From contig NZ_CP078089.1 in NCBI RefSeq assembly GCF_022701195.1, positions 1,798,001 to 1,862,000 of the forward strand: a stretch of DNA of 64,000 nucleotides, given 5' to 3'. Source of the DNA: Allobaculum mucilyticum. GTDB lineage: Bacteria > Bacillota_I > Bacilli_A > Erysipelotrichales > Erysipelotrichaceae. A model generated the notes under the pieces. The model did no database searches and was not told the origin of the DNA. It saw only the letters and a program-made list of their open reading frames with translations. Of the stretch, positions 34,535 to 42,476 are shown in pieces; positions within the stretch are counted from its first letter, which is position 1; each line of letters starts with the position of its first letter. The position numbers were made by a program, and so were the translations under genes.

Positions 34535-34740
34535 TAGCTTGAGCTCCTTTCTTTGGTAATAACAGCCGGCGGCATAGAGAATCTAAAAACCAACCGACTT
34601 AGTGGGTATAACGGGTGAATCAATGTGTTTTGAAGCACTCCCAGGGTGGGGTGCAGTAACGTCTTCATCTCTTCGAACAGTGCTGTTCGAGGAATCAAAC
34701 GCCCTCGCCTCTTTGGCGGAGGGTTCACGGACTAGTATAG
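34535..34740 (-). promoter_or_regulatory. Structured leader and promoter region of nrdD
   Basis: On the minus strand a TATACT -10-like box (34733-34738) predicts a leader of about 190 nt. In it a closing helix GTGAA/TTCAC encloses three hairpins: CCCTCCGCC/GGCGAGGG (about 34701-34722), TCGAACAG/CTGTTCGA (about 34672-34689) and GCAC/GUGC (about 34634-34655). The shape is like a multi-branched riboswitch aptamer, but I recognise no class. No NrdR box was seen. Confidence 0.45.
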
Positions 34741-35417
34741 CGACAGATTTGCTAAAGAACAGCCCGAACACTAGACGAACAGCTGAAAACCATAAGCATT
34801 CTGACGAAAGAAACAGCACAAATAAAACTGTCGTACAAGGAATAAATCGCAGGGAATACTTTCCTGACAGGAAAAAAATCTGTCGTTTTCTGGCAGGATG
34901 GACCGGAAAACTTGCACAGGAGTTAAAGAAACCTGAACAGAAATTCAGGCTGCCCAGAAGGTCTGAAGATCAGCAGATTATGTGAGAGGGAACAAGTGCA
35001 GAAGTGGACAGACCAATGTGACATATAAATATAAGGAAGAAAAAACAGGCATAAATACCCCTGAAAAACGGAACAGCGATGGGAGAGACAAGTGAAAATC
35101 CGGAAGGTGCCCCCGGATGGGCTTCGAAAAAAGTGAGATTGCGGAAAAGCATTCAAATCTGTCGCCTGGAGGTAAAAAATCCCGCAGGAGAGCCGGAATA
35201 AGGTACCGGAACTGGGCAGACTGGCAAATCTGTCCAGTGAGCAGGAAAAGACAGAGATCCGTCAGCTGCAGAAAGTGGAAGAAAGTGAAACAGAAGACAG
35301 GCAGATGAAAGGTCAGACAGTGCAAAAAAAGGCAGAGAAAAAGCGGCCGGCTTCACCCCGTAAACGAATGGTGTGAAACGACCGCTAATCAGAGCAGTAA
35401 AAAGAAGGTGTCTGCAC
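34741..35417. other. 677-bp region between nrdD and the S24 repressor, no supported gene
   Basis: The plus-strand frame at 35185-35379 has a codon pattern that looks coding (GRLANLSSEQEKTEIRQLQK), but it lacks an ATG, GTG or TTG start near the GGAGG at 35165-35170. It may be a gene remnant. No terminators or RNA genes are evident. Confidence 0.35.
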
Positions 35418-36029
35418 TCAGGCAGAGGTGAATTCAGTTCTGCAGTAGATGGCACGGCCAAGAACCTGAACAGGGAGTTCCTGGACTTCACGCAGGGTGA
35501 AAACCCGCGGTTCGATCTCATCGTTGGCAGCCTGGAGAATCCAGTAGTCTTCTTTCTTGATCAGCTTTTTGACTGTTACTTCCTCCCCGCCGATCAGGAA
35601 AATACCAATGGTTCCAGAGGGAAGATCAACGCACTGACGGACATAAAGCAGATCGCCATCATGAATATGGGCGCCTTTCATGGAATCGCCGACAACACGC
35701 AGGAAAAAGTCGCCGCGGTTGTAGTCATCTTCGGAAACTTTGGCGTAGCCTTCGATGTTCTCATCCGCATACAGGCCATAGCCTGCTTTGACTTCACCCA
35801 GAATAGGTCTTGTGAACGCAAACTTGGAAATTGATGTCAGATCGTCAAACGAGACATTGAGCATCTCGCCGATCTTTTCAAGTGCTTCAGGCGCGATCCG
35901 GCGGATTTTCCCGTTGCACCAGCGCGAAACGGTGGAGCGGGTAACACCGCAGTAGTCCGCGATATAGTCGTTGGTCAGGTTGTTCTGCCGTTTGAATTCG
36001 TTAAGAAGCTGTGGAATGTTCACTTTCAT
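35418..36029 (-). CDS. XRE-family repressor with S24 (LexA/CI-like) self-cleavage domain
   Basis: A 203-residue repressor. An N-terminal helix-turn-helix (YIADYCGVTRSTVSRWCNGK, 22-41) is followed by an S24 peptidase domain with a cleavable Ala82-Gly83 (VKAGYG), nucleophile Ser116 (GDSMKG) and general-base Lys154 (VTVKKL). Such proteins self-cleave on RecA filaments after DNA damage. It is divergent from a Y-family polymerase gene only 134 bp away, so it is the likely local regulator of that gene and itself. It is not a standard LexA because the DNA-binding domain is XRE-type. The ATG lies 6 nt after a TATACT box with no clear Shine-Dalgarno. Confidence 0.9.
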   Translation of the reverse strand: MKVNIPQLLNEFKRQNNLTNDYIADYCGVTRSTVSRWCNGKIRRIAPEALEKIGEMLNVSFDDLTSISKFAFTRPILGEVKAGYGLYADENIEGYAKVSEDDYNRGDFFLRVVGDSMKGAHIHDGDLLYVRQCVDLPSGTIGIFLIGGEEVTVKKLIKKEDYWILQAANDEIEPRVFTLREVQELPVQVLGRAIYCRTEFTSA

Positions 36030-36035
36030 GCTTCA

Positions 36036-36044
36036 AGTATAGCA
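36036..36044 (-). promoter_or_regulatory. Extended -10 promoter of the S24 repressor
   Basis: On the minus strand TGCTATACT (TGn plus TATACT) ends 6 nt before the ATG. The expected start point is the A of the ATG, suggesting a leaderless mRNA. Confidence 0.6.
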
Positions 36045-36053
36045 GTCATGCGC

Positions 36054-36095
36054 CGGAATTGCACGTTCAACAAGCAAATAAAATGCGGCATTCCG
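36054..36095. promoter_or_regulatory. Candidate operator half-sites in the repressor/polymerase intergenic region
   Basis: CGGAATTGC (36054-36062) and GCATTCCG (36088-36095) form a near-perfect inverted repeat with 25 bp between them, lying between the two divergent promoters. Confidence 0.3.
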
Positions 36096-36128
36096 AAGAC
36101 GGTGTAGCGTAAAATATGCGTGTAAGCG

Positions 36129-36157
36129 TTGAAAGAGGTGCTGAAAATATTTATACT
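36129..36157 (+). promoter_or_regulatory. Sigma-A promoter of the Y-family polymerase gene
   Basis: TTGAAA (36129-36134), a 17-bp spacer and TATACT (36152-36157). The ATG begins 7 nt after the -10 box, so transcription should start at or next to the start codon. Confidence 0.75.
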
Positions 36158-36163
36158 GTGCTT

Positions 36164-37429
36164 ATGAAACGGATCATCATACACAGCGACATCAACCACT
36201 GCTATGCGCAGATTGAAGAGATGCTTCATCCAGAACTGCGCAATGTCCCGATGGCTGTCGGGGGCAGCGAAGAAAAGCGCCACGGCATTATCCTGGCAAA
36301 GAACGATCTGGCGAAAGCTGCGAATGTGAAGACCGGAGAATCACTTCGGGAGGCAAAGAGAAAGTGTCCTGGTCTTGTTATTGTTCATCCGGATTATGAT
36401 GCCTATATTTACTACACAGAGAAAATCAAAGATATTTACCGGAAGTACACCGACCGGGTTGAATCCTTCGGACTCGATGAAGCGTGGGTAGATGTAACGG
36501 ATTCGCAGAAACTGTTTGGCGACGGGATCGAACTGGCCAGACGGATTCAGGACGAAGTCTATGAAACCTATGGCATAACGGTGAGCATGGGGGTGTCCTT
36601 CAACAAGATATTTGCCAAGCTGGCCAGCGACCTTCTCAAGCACAAGGGCTTTGTGGTTATCACGGAAGAAGACTTCCGCGAAGAGCTATGGCCCCTGCCG
36701 GCGGAAGATCTGCTGCTGGTTGGCAGACGCACCACAAAGAAGCTGGCTGAAATGCGCATTTTTACCATCGGCGATCTGGCTGCTGCATCGCCTGAGCGCC
36801 TGCAAAGACGTTTTGGCATCATGGGGGTTCTTCTCTGGAATTACGCCAATGGTCTCGACACAAGCGAAGTTCATCTGTGCGGGTATGAGAGGCCTGTCAA
36901 ATCGATCGGCAATTCCAAAACAGTCGTTCATGACATCGTCAGCATCGCGCAGCTGCGGGAGGTGTTCCGGGTTCTGAGCGAGTCGATTGCAGCCAGGCTG
37001 CGCATGGATCATCTGCGCTGCAGCCGCATCAGCATTCATGTCCGTTCGACAGAACTGAAAACAAAAGGATGCCAGAGAAAGCTTGAACGCTTTACAGATC
37101 TGGCCAGCGATATCCTGGATAATGCAATGATCCTGGTCGGACGTCTTGGCCTTGAAGAAATCAGTCTGCGCTCGGTCGGCATTCAGGTCAGCGGACTGGC
37201 AGCCGGCATGAATTTTGATCAGGGCGATCTGTTCATGGATGCGGATGCGATTGACCGTCAGCGCCGCACAGAACAGGTTCTCTATGATATACGGGTCCGT
37301 TACGGCTATGATGCCTGCCGCATGGCATCGAGCCAGGTCGACAGCACGCTGACAGACTTTGATCCGCTCGGTCTGCTTCATCATGTGCATCCAGTCGGCT
37401 ATCTCGAGGGACCAATCCGGAACAGCTAG
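36164..37429 (+). CDS. dinB: Y-family DNA polymerase (DinB/Pol IV-like)
   Basis: A 421-residue translesion polymerase. The palm begins MKRIIIHSDINHCYA: Asp9 is the first metal ligand, Asn11 replaces the usual second Asp, and Tyr14 takes the steric-gate position. The catalytic FGLDEAWVDV supplies Asp105/Glu106. Thumb (RTTKKLAEMRIFTIGDLAAA, HhH) and little-finger regions follow. The N- and Y-containing first motif is shared by a group of clostridial Pol IV proteins. The start at 36164 is set by homology and promoter position; a longer frame from 36116 would run through the promoter. It lies divergent from an S24 repressor and 3 bp upstream of a small partner gene, so damage-inducible expression is likely. 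Confidence 0.92.
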   Translation: MKRIIIHSDINHCYAQIEEMLHPELRNVPMAVGGSEEKRHGIILAKNDLAKAANVKTGESLREAKRKCPGLVIVHPDYDAYIYYTEKIKDIYRKYTDRVESFGLDEAWVDVTDSQKLFGDGIELARRIQDEVYETYGITVSMGVSFNKIFAKLASDLLKHKGFVVITEEDFREELWPLPAEDLLLVGRRTTKKLAEMRIFTIGDLAAASPERLQRRFGIMGVLLWNYANGLDTSEVHLCGYERPVKSIGNSKTVVHDIVSIAQLREVFRVLSESIAARLRMDHLRCSRISIHVRSTELKTKGCQRKLERFTDLASDILDNAMILVGRLGLEEISLRSVGIQVSGLAAGMNFDQGDLFMDADAIDRQRRTEQVLYDIRVRYGYDACRMASSQVDSTLTDFDPLGLLHHVHPVGYLEGPIRNS

Positions 37430-37432
37430 CGT

Positions 37433-37717
37433 ATGGTCTACAAATACTACGTCGACGTCATCACAATGATCTTTCAGGACGGCACCCTGCGTCCGCTGTT
37501 CGTGCAGTGGGAAGATCATCGGTACAAGGTAGACAAGGTGATTTCGGTAAGGGAGATGTTCTCCAAAGCAGGCGGATGCGGCATCTGCTACCTTTGCCGG
37601 ATGCAGGGGCAGGACCGGAAGCTTTTCTGGGAAAGAAACCGGTGGTTTCTGGAATCGGAAGTTTTCGCTCCGGGTCATCAGGAAGCAAGAACGCCTCCTT
37701 CAACCCGCGGCATGTAG
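37433..37717 (+). CDS. Small conserved protein co-transcribed with the Y-family polymerase
   Basis: A 94-residue protein starting 3 bp after the polymerase stop. The VYKYYVDVIT start, the QWEDHRYKVDKVISVR segment and the GGCGICYLCRMQGQDRKLFW core resemble a small family (DUF6504-like) often found directly after Y-family polymerase genes in Firmicutes. It is probably a beta-rich accessory factor. The last 15 residues (GHQEARTPPSTRGM) look unlike the family and may be an extension from loss of an earlier stop. No function is established. Confidence 0.75.
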   Translation: MVYKYYVDVITMIFQDGTLRPLFVQWEDHRYKVDKVISVREMFSKAGGCGICYLCRMQGQDRKLFWERNRWFLESEVFAPGHQEARTPPSTRGM

Positions 37718-37804
37718 GCGGCAGGCAGATTGCGACGGACTGAATACGGCTTGAACGGACTGAATACATACAGAACATTGAGTACATATAGAACATATAG
37801 AAAA

Positions 37805-37851
37805 AGAGGCAGAAGACTACTCTGCGTATGCAGCGGCGGAATTCTGCCTCT
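37805..37851. terminator. Bidirectional terminator
   Basis: AGAGGCAGAA/TTCTGCCTCT, preceded by AAAAA and followed by GTTCTTTT, lies between the convergent polymerase unit and the minus-strand gene at 37882. Confidence 0.75.
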
Positions 37852-37881
37852 GTTCTTTTCTGCTGTTCTATCCTGTCCTGT

Positions 37882-38745
37882 TCATTCTGAAGTCGTTGAA
37901 TGCTCTGAAGCAGAATAATGGTTCTCTTCGGGATCAGCTGGAAGGGAAGGAACTGGTATCTCTTCAGAAAGAAGGAGTGTTTCTGATGGATTGATAACGG
38001 GTTCAAGTCCCTGGAGCGGGTGATCAGCCGGTACAAAGATGCCTTCAAGATCTGCAGGCAGGCCTTCCGGACGCAGAAAGCGGGCCAGTTCGTCTTCATT
38101 CCATTTCCGTGAGGCTCTGAGTGTTTCGCGGATCACAGACAGCTGCCCGGCAGAATTTCCGGTGTGCGCGAAGAAAAGCGCATCGCTGACCAGCTCGCTG
38201 CTGACCATTACGGAAAAGACAAAGCGGCTGCTTGTCGGAGAGAGCTTTCCGCTGACGGCCTGAGCAATTGGCCGTTCAATATCAGCAAGAACCGGTTTAA
38301 GGCCCTGCGGATCATTCAGCAGGGAACAGAGCAGATCAAGCCAGGAGCGCTTGAGACAGTTCTGACCAAGTCTGGCGCTGAGGCTGTGAAAGGAAAGAAC
38401 GTACAGACGGCAGAGAAGACCTCTTGCCTGAGACAGGGAAATGCCTTTGCCGTTTTTCGAACGGAGGTGTCCTGCGCTGTGCTTTTCAAAATCAGAGACA
38501 GCCCGGCTTGATGCCAGGCGAGAACTCTGGCGCAGACTTTTCGCTGTCCATTTTGCCGAGCAGTTTTCTGCAGCCCGCATCCATTCTGTTTCGCTCAGAC
38601 CAAGCCGGCTTTGCAGAAGAAGACGGAGCTCTTCAAGACTCTGTGCATCCAGGCGGCTTGCTGAAGCATACAGATACAGCCGGCAGAGCGTTTTTCTGCT
38701 TGCAGGCAGAGTGCGTGCGCGTTCAAAAATTTCCTGTTTCTGCAT
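37882..38745 (-). CDS. Uncharacterised 287-residue protein
   Basis: A soluble, Ser/Leu/Arg-rich, mostly helical protein with no signal peptide or membrane segment. The central part (ARGLLCRLYVLSFHSLSARL, LKRSWLDLLCSLLN) is amphipathic helix. The C-terminal 45 residues are acidic and Pro-rich and probably disordered. The start follows GAAGGAT. I recognise no family and no catalytic motif. It is a single gene between the polymerase unit (convergent) and uraA (divergent). Confidence 0.6.
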   Translation of the reverse strand: MQKQEIFERARTLPASRKTLCRLYLYASASRLDAQSLEELRLLLQSRLGLSETEWMRAAENCSAKWTAKSLRQSSRLASSRAVSDFEKHSAGHLRSKNGKGISLSQARGLLCRLYVLSFHSLSARLGQNCLKRSWLDLLCSLLNDPQGLKPVLADIERPIAQAVSGKLSPTSSRFVFSVMVSSELVSDALFFAHTGNSAGQLSVIRETLRASRKWNEDELARFLRPEGLPADLEGIFVPADHPLQGLEPVINPSETLLLSEEIPVPSLPADPEENHYSASEHSTTSE

Positions 38746-39011
38746 GGCGATCCTTCTTTCCAGCTAGTCTGTTTGGCTGCTTATTGTGCTGCTTATTCAG
38801 CTGCGTGTTTCTGCCTACAGGTTACAGGAAGAAAAGAAACAGGACAGCTCTTTTTTTCTCAGCAGACCAGCGCGGCTTTGGAATCCTGGATATTCGCAAG
38901 TTTTGAAAGATGAACAGCAACTCTGGATGCGTTATATTCCTGCCTGAAACAGAGCAGAAGAGGTCAATTTTATTCACGTTGGCGTAAATGTCAATAATTG
39001 GCGCAATATCT

Positions 39012-39039
39012 TTTAGAAACTTTCATAAAGTGGTATAAA
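39012..39039 (+). promoter_or_regulatory. Candidate promoter of uraA
   Basis: TTTAGA, a 16-bp spacer and TATAAA, with an expected leader of about 90 nt. No PyrR-type attenuator was recognised. Confidence 0.45.
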
Positions 39040-39137
39040 CTATCGAGGAAAAGACAGAAAAATCCTGTATGTGTAAGACAGAACCGCATTCGGTGCTTCG
39101 TGTTTTCCGTCATTTTTAGAAAGAGAGACCACCAGTT

Positions 39138-40469
39138 ATGGCAAAGAAAATTATTCAGGTGGAAGAGAGGGTACCCGGCAAACTGCTGTTCCCGCTTTCC
39201 CTTCAGCATCTGTTCGCCATGTTTGGCGCAACTGTGCTTGTTCCGTTTCTTTTCAATATCAACCCGGCTATCGTTCTTCTGATGAACGGTGTTGGTACCC
39301 TGCTTTTTATCGCAATCACAAAAGGCAAGGCACCAGCTTATCTTGGCAGTTCATTTGCCTTCCTCGGCCCGGCCAGCATCGTTATTGCCAAATGGGGCTA
39401 TCCATACGCCCTTGGCGGATTCGTTACTGTCGGCTTTTTAGGATGCATCATTGCTCTTTTAATTAAGAAATTCGGCACGAAATGGATCAGCGTTGTCCTT
39501 CCGCCTGCCGCAATGGGACCTGTTGTTGCTCTGATCGGTCTTGAGCTTGCAGGCAGCGCCGCAAACACAGCCGGCCTGCTTGGCGATTCGGTCACCGCTG
39601 CAAACATTATTATCTTTGCGGTAACGCTTGGCGTTGCGGTCATCGGCAACGTCTGCTTCCGCAAGTTCTTCGCGATTATCCCGATCCTGATTGCGGTTGT
39701 CGCAGGTTACCTTACGGCTGTCTGCCTGGGCGCTGTCGATTTTACTCCTGTTCTTCAGGCCAGCCTGTTCCAGATGCCAAACTTCCAGCTGCCGAAATTT
39801 GAATTCGGCGCGATTCTGACCATGCTCCCGGTTCTGCTGGTCATTACTTCCGAGCATATCGGTCACCAGATTGTTACCAGCCAGATCATCGGCCGTGACC
39901 TGATTGAAGATCCAGGTCTTGACCGCACGATCTTTGCGGATAACTTCTCCACAATGATTTCCGGTTTTGTCGGATCGGTACCGACAACGACTTACGGCGA
40001 GAACATCGGCGTTATGGCGCTGACTGGCGTTTATTCGGTCTATGTCATCGGCGGTGCAGCGGTTCTGTCGATCATCTGTGCATTCATCGGCCCGCTCTGC
40101 GCTCTGATTCAGTCGATCCCAAGTGCTGTTATCGGCGGTATTTCCTTCCTGCTCTACGGTATGATCGGCGTTTCCGGCCTGCGTATTCTCATCGATGAGA
40201 AAGTAGACTACTCCAACACAGTCAACATGATTCTGACTTCTGTTGTCTTTGTTACCGGACTTTCCGGTATCACCGTTACTCTTGGCGATGTTACCCTGTC
40301 CGGAATGGTTCTTGCTGCTCTGACCGGCATTCTGCTCTCTCTGCTGTTCTACATCTTCGGCAAGCTCAACCTGCTCAACGAAAGCTCCCGTGAACCGGCC
40401 AATGAAATGGACGTTCTCGAAGAAGTTGTTGAAGAAGAAGACAAGGCAAAAACAAAAGCCGCTCAGTAA
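39138..40469 (+). CDS. uraA: Uracil permease (NCS2 family)
   Basis: A 443-residue nucleobase:proton symporter with about 14 helices. Uracil-type signatures are LQHLFAMFGATVLVPFL near the start, LVITSEHIGHQIVTSQIIGR, and the diagnostic SVPTTTYGENIGVMALTGVY. The C-terminus is acidic (DVLEEVVEEEDKAKTKAAQ). It imports uracil for salvage. The start has only a weak GAAAGAGAG site. It is monocistronic, followed by a strong terminator. Confidence 0.94.
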   Translation: MAKKIIQVEERVPGKLLFPLSLQHLFAMFGATVLVPFLFNINPAIVLLMNGVGTLLFIAITKGKAPAYLGSSFAFLGPASIVIAKWGYPYALGGFVTVGFLGCIIALLIKKFGTKWISVVLPPAAMGPVVALIGLELAGSAANTAGLLGDSVTAANIIIFAVTLGVAVIGNVCFRKFFAIIPILIAVVAGYLTAVCLGAVDFTPVLQASLFQMPNFQLPKFEFGAILTMLPVLLVITSEHIGHQIVTSQIIGRDLIEDPGLDRTIFADNFSTMISGFVGSVPTTTYGENIGVMALTGVYSVYVIGGAAVLSIICAFIGPLCALIQSIPSAVIGGISFLLYGMIGVSGLRILIDEKVDYSNTVNMILTSVVFVTGLSGITVTLGDVTLSGMVLAALTGILLSLLFYIFGKLNLLNESSREPANEMDVLEEVVEEEDKAKTKAAQ

Positions 40470-40522
40470 TCAGAACCCTGCGCTTTGCGCTTCTTTACCT
40501 GATTCATCCATATAATCCATTC

Positions 40523-40572
40523 AAAAGCGTCCCTTCCACCCGCTTATGCGGTACTGGAGGGGACGCTTTTTC
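40523..40572 (+). terminator. Intrinsic terminator after uraA
   Basis: AAAAGCGTCCCTTCCA pairs with TGGAGGGGACGCTTTT, followed by TC. Confidence 0.88.
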
Positions 40573-40618
40573 TGAGCACGCAGACAGGAAAGCCGAAAAA
40601 AGATGGAAGAATAAAACC

Positions 40619-42076
40619 ATGAACAGGAATATGAATTCGAATTCTGAAAATATGGTTACAGACATGATCGCTGAAAAAGCCAGCTGCTCTGTTGATTCAC
40701 ACAGCCGCCAGTCTTCACAGTCTGGCGGCCGTCAGCTCCCAGATAACAAAAGCAGAAAAAACAGAAGAAAAGGGGCTGTTTCAGCAATGACCATTCAGGA
40801 GAAGTTTGAAGCGGTGCTTGCTGCGCTCTTTACGCTCTCCGGTCTGGTTTTTCTGCTCTATCCGCGGATCAGTGCAGATGCAATTCTGATCGGAGCAGCG
40901 CTGATGGCGAGTGCTTCTGGTCTGCTGCTGCTCTGGCAGGCTGTGCGGCACCGTCATCTCATGGATTTTCTTAAAGCCGCTGGAACATTCCTTCTGACTG
41001 GCTTCTTCTGGAGCTTCCGGGCTGTGGGCGTCCGCTTTGTCTGCCTGGTGTTTTCGCTGTACATGCTCTTTACAGCCGTCATTCTGGCTATAGAAGCTTT
41101 TATGGATCTGCATGAAAAGTCGAAAACCGGCTGGGCAATTCTCGTGGTTGCAGCCGGTGATCTTGCACTTTCTCTGTTTGGATTTTTCTTCTATAAACGG
41201 GACCCGGCTCTTCTCTCCCGTCTGACCGGAATCTATCTGATTTGGCAGGGCGTGCAGATGATTGTCGAGATCTTTGCCTTCCGTCATCACAGAGGCTCCC
41301 GTGCATGGGCAATCCGCTATATCAGCTCGCTTCCGGTGTATCTGGTTGCTGCGGCCCCGAGTCTGATCCTCCGCTTTCTGTATAAGCGGAACATGGATCA
41401 GGCAGCATTTACCAGCCGTGAGCCGAAGAACAGCGAACCGGTCAATCTGCGCGTGTTTGTTCATTCCGGCCTGAAAGGCGAGCAGCAGTTCGGCCATATG
41501 ACAATCGCCTACAAAGGCGTGATGTTCTCTTATGGCAACTATGATGCGGCGCAGGAAAAGCTGTTCCGGACGTTTGGTCCGGGTATTCTGTTTACTGTGC
41601 CAGCCGAGATTTATGTCAATAACTGCTGCGTTTATGAAGGCTCTACGCTGTTTGAATACGGGCTCCACATTGACAGAGAACAGGAAGAAAAACTGGAATC
41701 TCTGCTCCGGTCGATCTTTGCCGGAACGTACCGCTGGTACAGTCCGCTGTTTGAGAAACTCCCGGATCATGAACGCTTTCAGAAATACGAAAAGGACTAC
41801 GCTTCCCGGCTGGAATACCGTACAGGAGCCAAGTTCTACAAGTTCCATACCGGAGTCTGGAAAACGTACTGGGTATTCGGCCGGAACTGCTCTCTGTTTG
41901 CTTCTGAACTGCTTCATGCGATCGATTCCAAAGTTGTGATTCCCAAAGGGATCAATACGCCAGGAGAATACTTTGACTATTTTGAGCAGGCGCTTCAGGA
42001 CCCTTCGAGCAATGTGATCTGTCAGTCCTACCACACTGCATCGCGTCCGGATACTCTCTACCCTGTCGCACTGTAG
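40619..42076 (+). CDS. HdeD/DUF308-like membrane domain fused to a papain-like (permuted NlpC/P60) domain
   Basis: A 485-residue protein. Residues 1-57 are a polar, Ser/Asn-rich extension. Residues about 60-255 contain six membrane helices paired as in HdeD/DUF308 proteins. Residues about 265-485 are soluble and carry a His in QFGHMTIAYKG (near 295) and Cys424 in FGRNCSLFASELLHAI. This His-before-Cys order is that of permuted papain folds such as YiiX- or DUF4105-like domains. If active, it would cleave an amide or thioester at the membrane. The start is weakly supported (GATGGAAG); a second in-frame ATG at about 40787 sits just before the first helix. The fusion partner assignment is inference from motif order. 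Confidence 0.6.
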   Translation: MNRNMNSNSENMVTDMIAEKASCSVDSHSRQSSQSGGRQLPDNKSRKNRRKGAVSAMTIQEKFEAVLAALFTLSGLVFLLYPRISADAILIGAALMASASGLLLLWQAVRHRHLMDFLKAAGTFLLTGFFWSFRAVGVRFVCLVFSLYMLFTAVILAIEAFMDLHEKSKTGWAILVVAAGDLALSLFGFFFYKRDPALLSRLTGIYLIWQGVQMIVEIFAFRHHRGSRAWAIRYISSLPVYLVAAAPSLILRFLYKRNMDQAAFTSREPKNSEPVNLRVFVHSGLKGEQQFGHMTIAYKGVMFSYGNYDAAQEKLFRTFGPGILFTVPAEIYVNNCCVYEGSTLFEYGLHIDREQEEKLESLLRSIFAGTYRWYSPLFEKLPDHERFQKYEKDYASRLEYRTGAKFYKFHTGVWKTYWVFGRNCSLFASELLHAIDSKVVIPKGINTPGEYFDYFEQALQDPSSNVICQSYHTASRPDTLYPVAL

Positions 42077-42118
42077 CTGCCTGTTTTTCTGAGAATCTCC
42101 CGCACAGATTCTTACTGA

Positions 42119-42139
42119 GTCCTGATAGCAGGAGTTTTT
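42119..42139 (+). terminator. Short intrinsic terminator
   Basis: TCCTG, ATAG, CAGGA, then GTTTTTT, 44 bp past the preceding stop codon. Confidence 0.6.
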
Positions 42140-42476
42140 TATCCGGAATTCCAGCGCTGAGGTGCAGGAGTGACTGAAGGATTCCCGACTTCTTATATAA
42201 TTATTCCGAATTTAATAATAATTCAAAATATATTGATTTTTTCGCCGGTTTGTTCTAAAGTGAGTCTCACACAGGACGGAGCTTTCATAGCAGCAAAGCA
42301 GGATATTGCAGACGTCGGCCTGAAGTTCCGTCTGAACGAAAGGAGTTCTACATAAAGACTGACTTCAGTCAGATCATCCGGCTGACCATCAGCACCAGTA
42401 CTGGCATCATCAGTACAGAAGTTCTCGAAGACGAAACTTCCCGGCAAAGAGACGGACAGGAAAAAATCTGTTCCGC

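Noticed and set aside
32318-34537. 739-codon open frame on the plus strand opposite nrdD
   Set aside because: It is fully antisense to a clear NrdD with catalytic residues, has no ribosome-binding site and no recognisable domain; it is a codon-bias shadow.
34672-34689. LexA-box-like palindrome CGAAC...GTTCG before nrdD
   Set aside because: The Gram-positive LexA box needs a 4-bp spacer; this one has 6 and lies within a leader hairpin, so an RNA stem explains it better.
34602-34985. 127-codon plus-strand frame overlapping the nrdD leader
   Set aside because: It runs antisense through the structured leader and promoter and has no ribosome-binding site.
40781-42034. 417-codon open frame on the minus strand opposite the DUF308/papain fusion gene
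   Set aside because: It is Gln/Arg/His-rich, lacks a ribosome-binding site and mirrors the opposite gene's codon usage.
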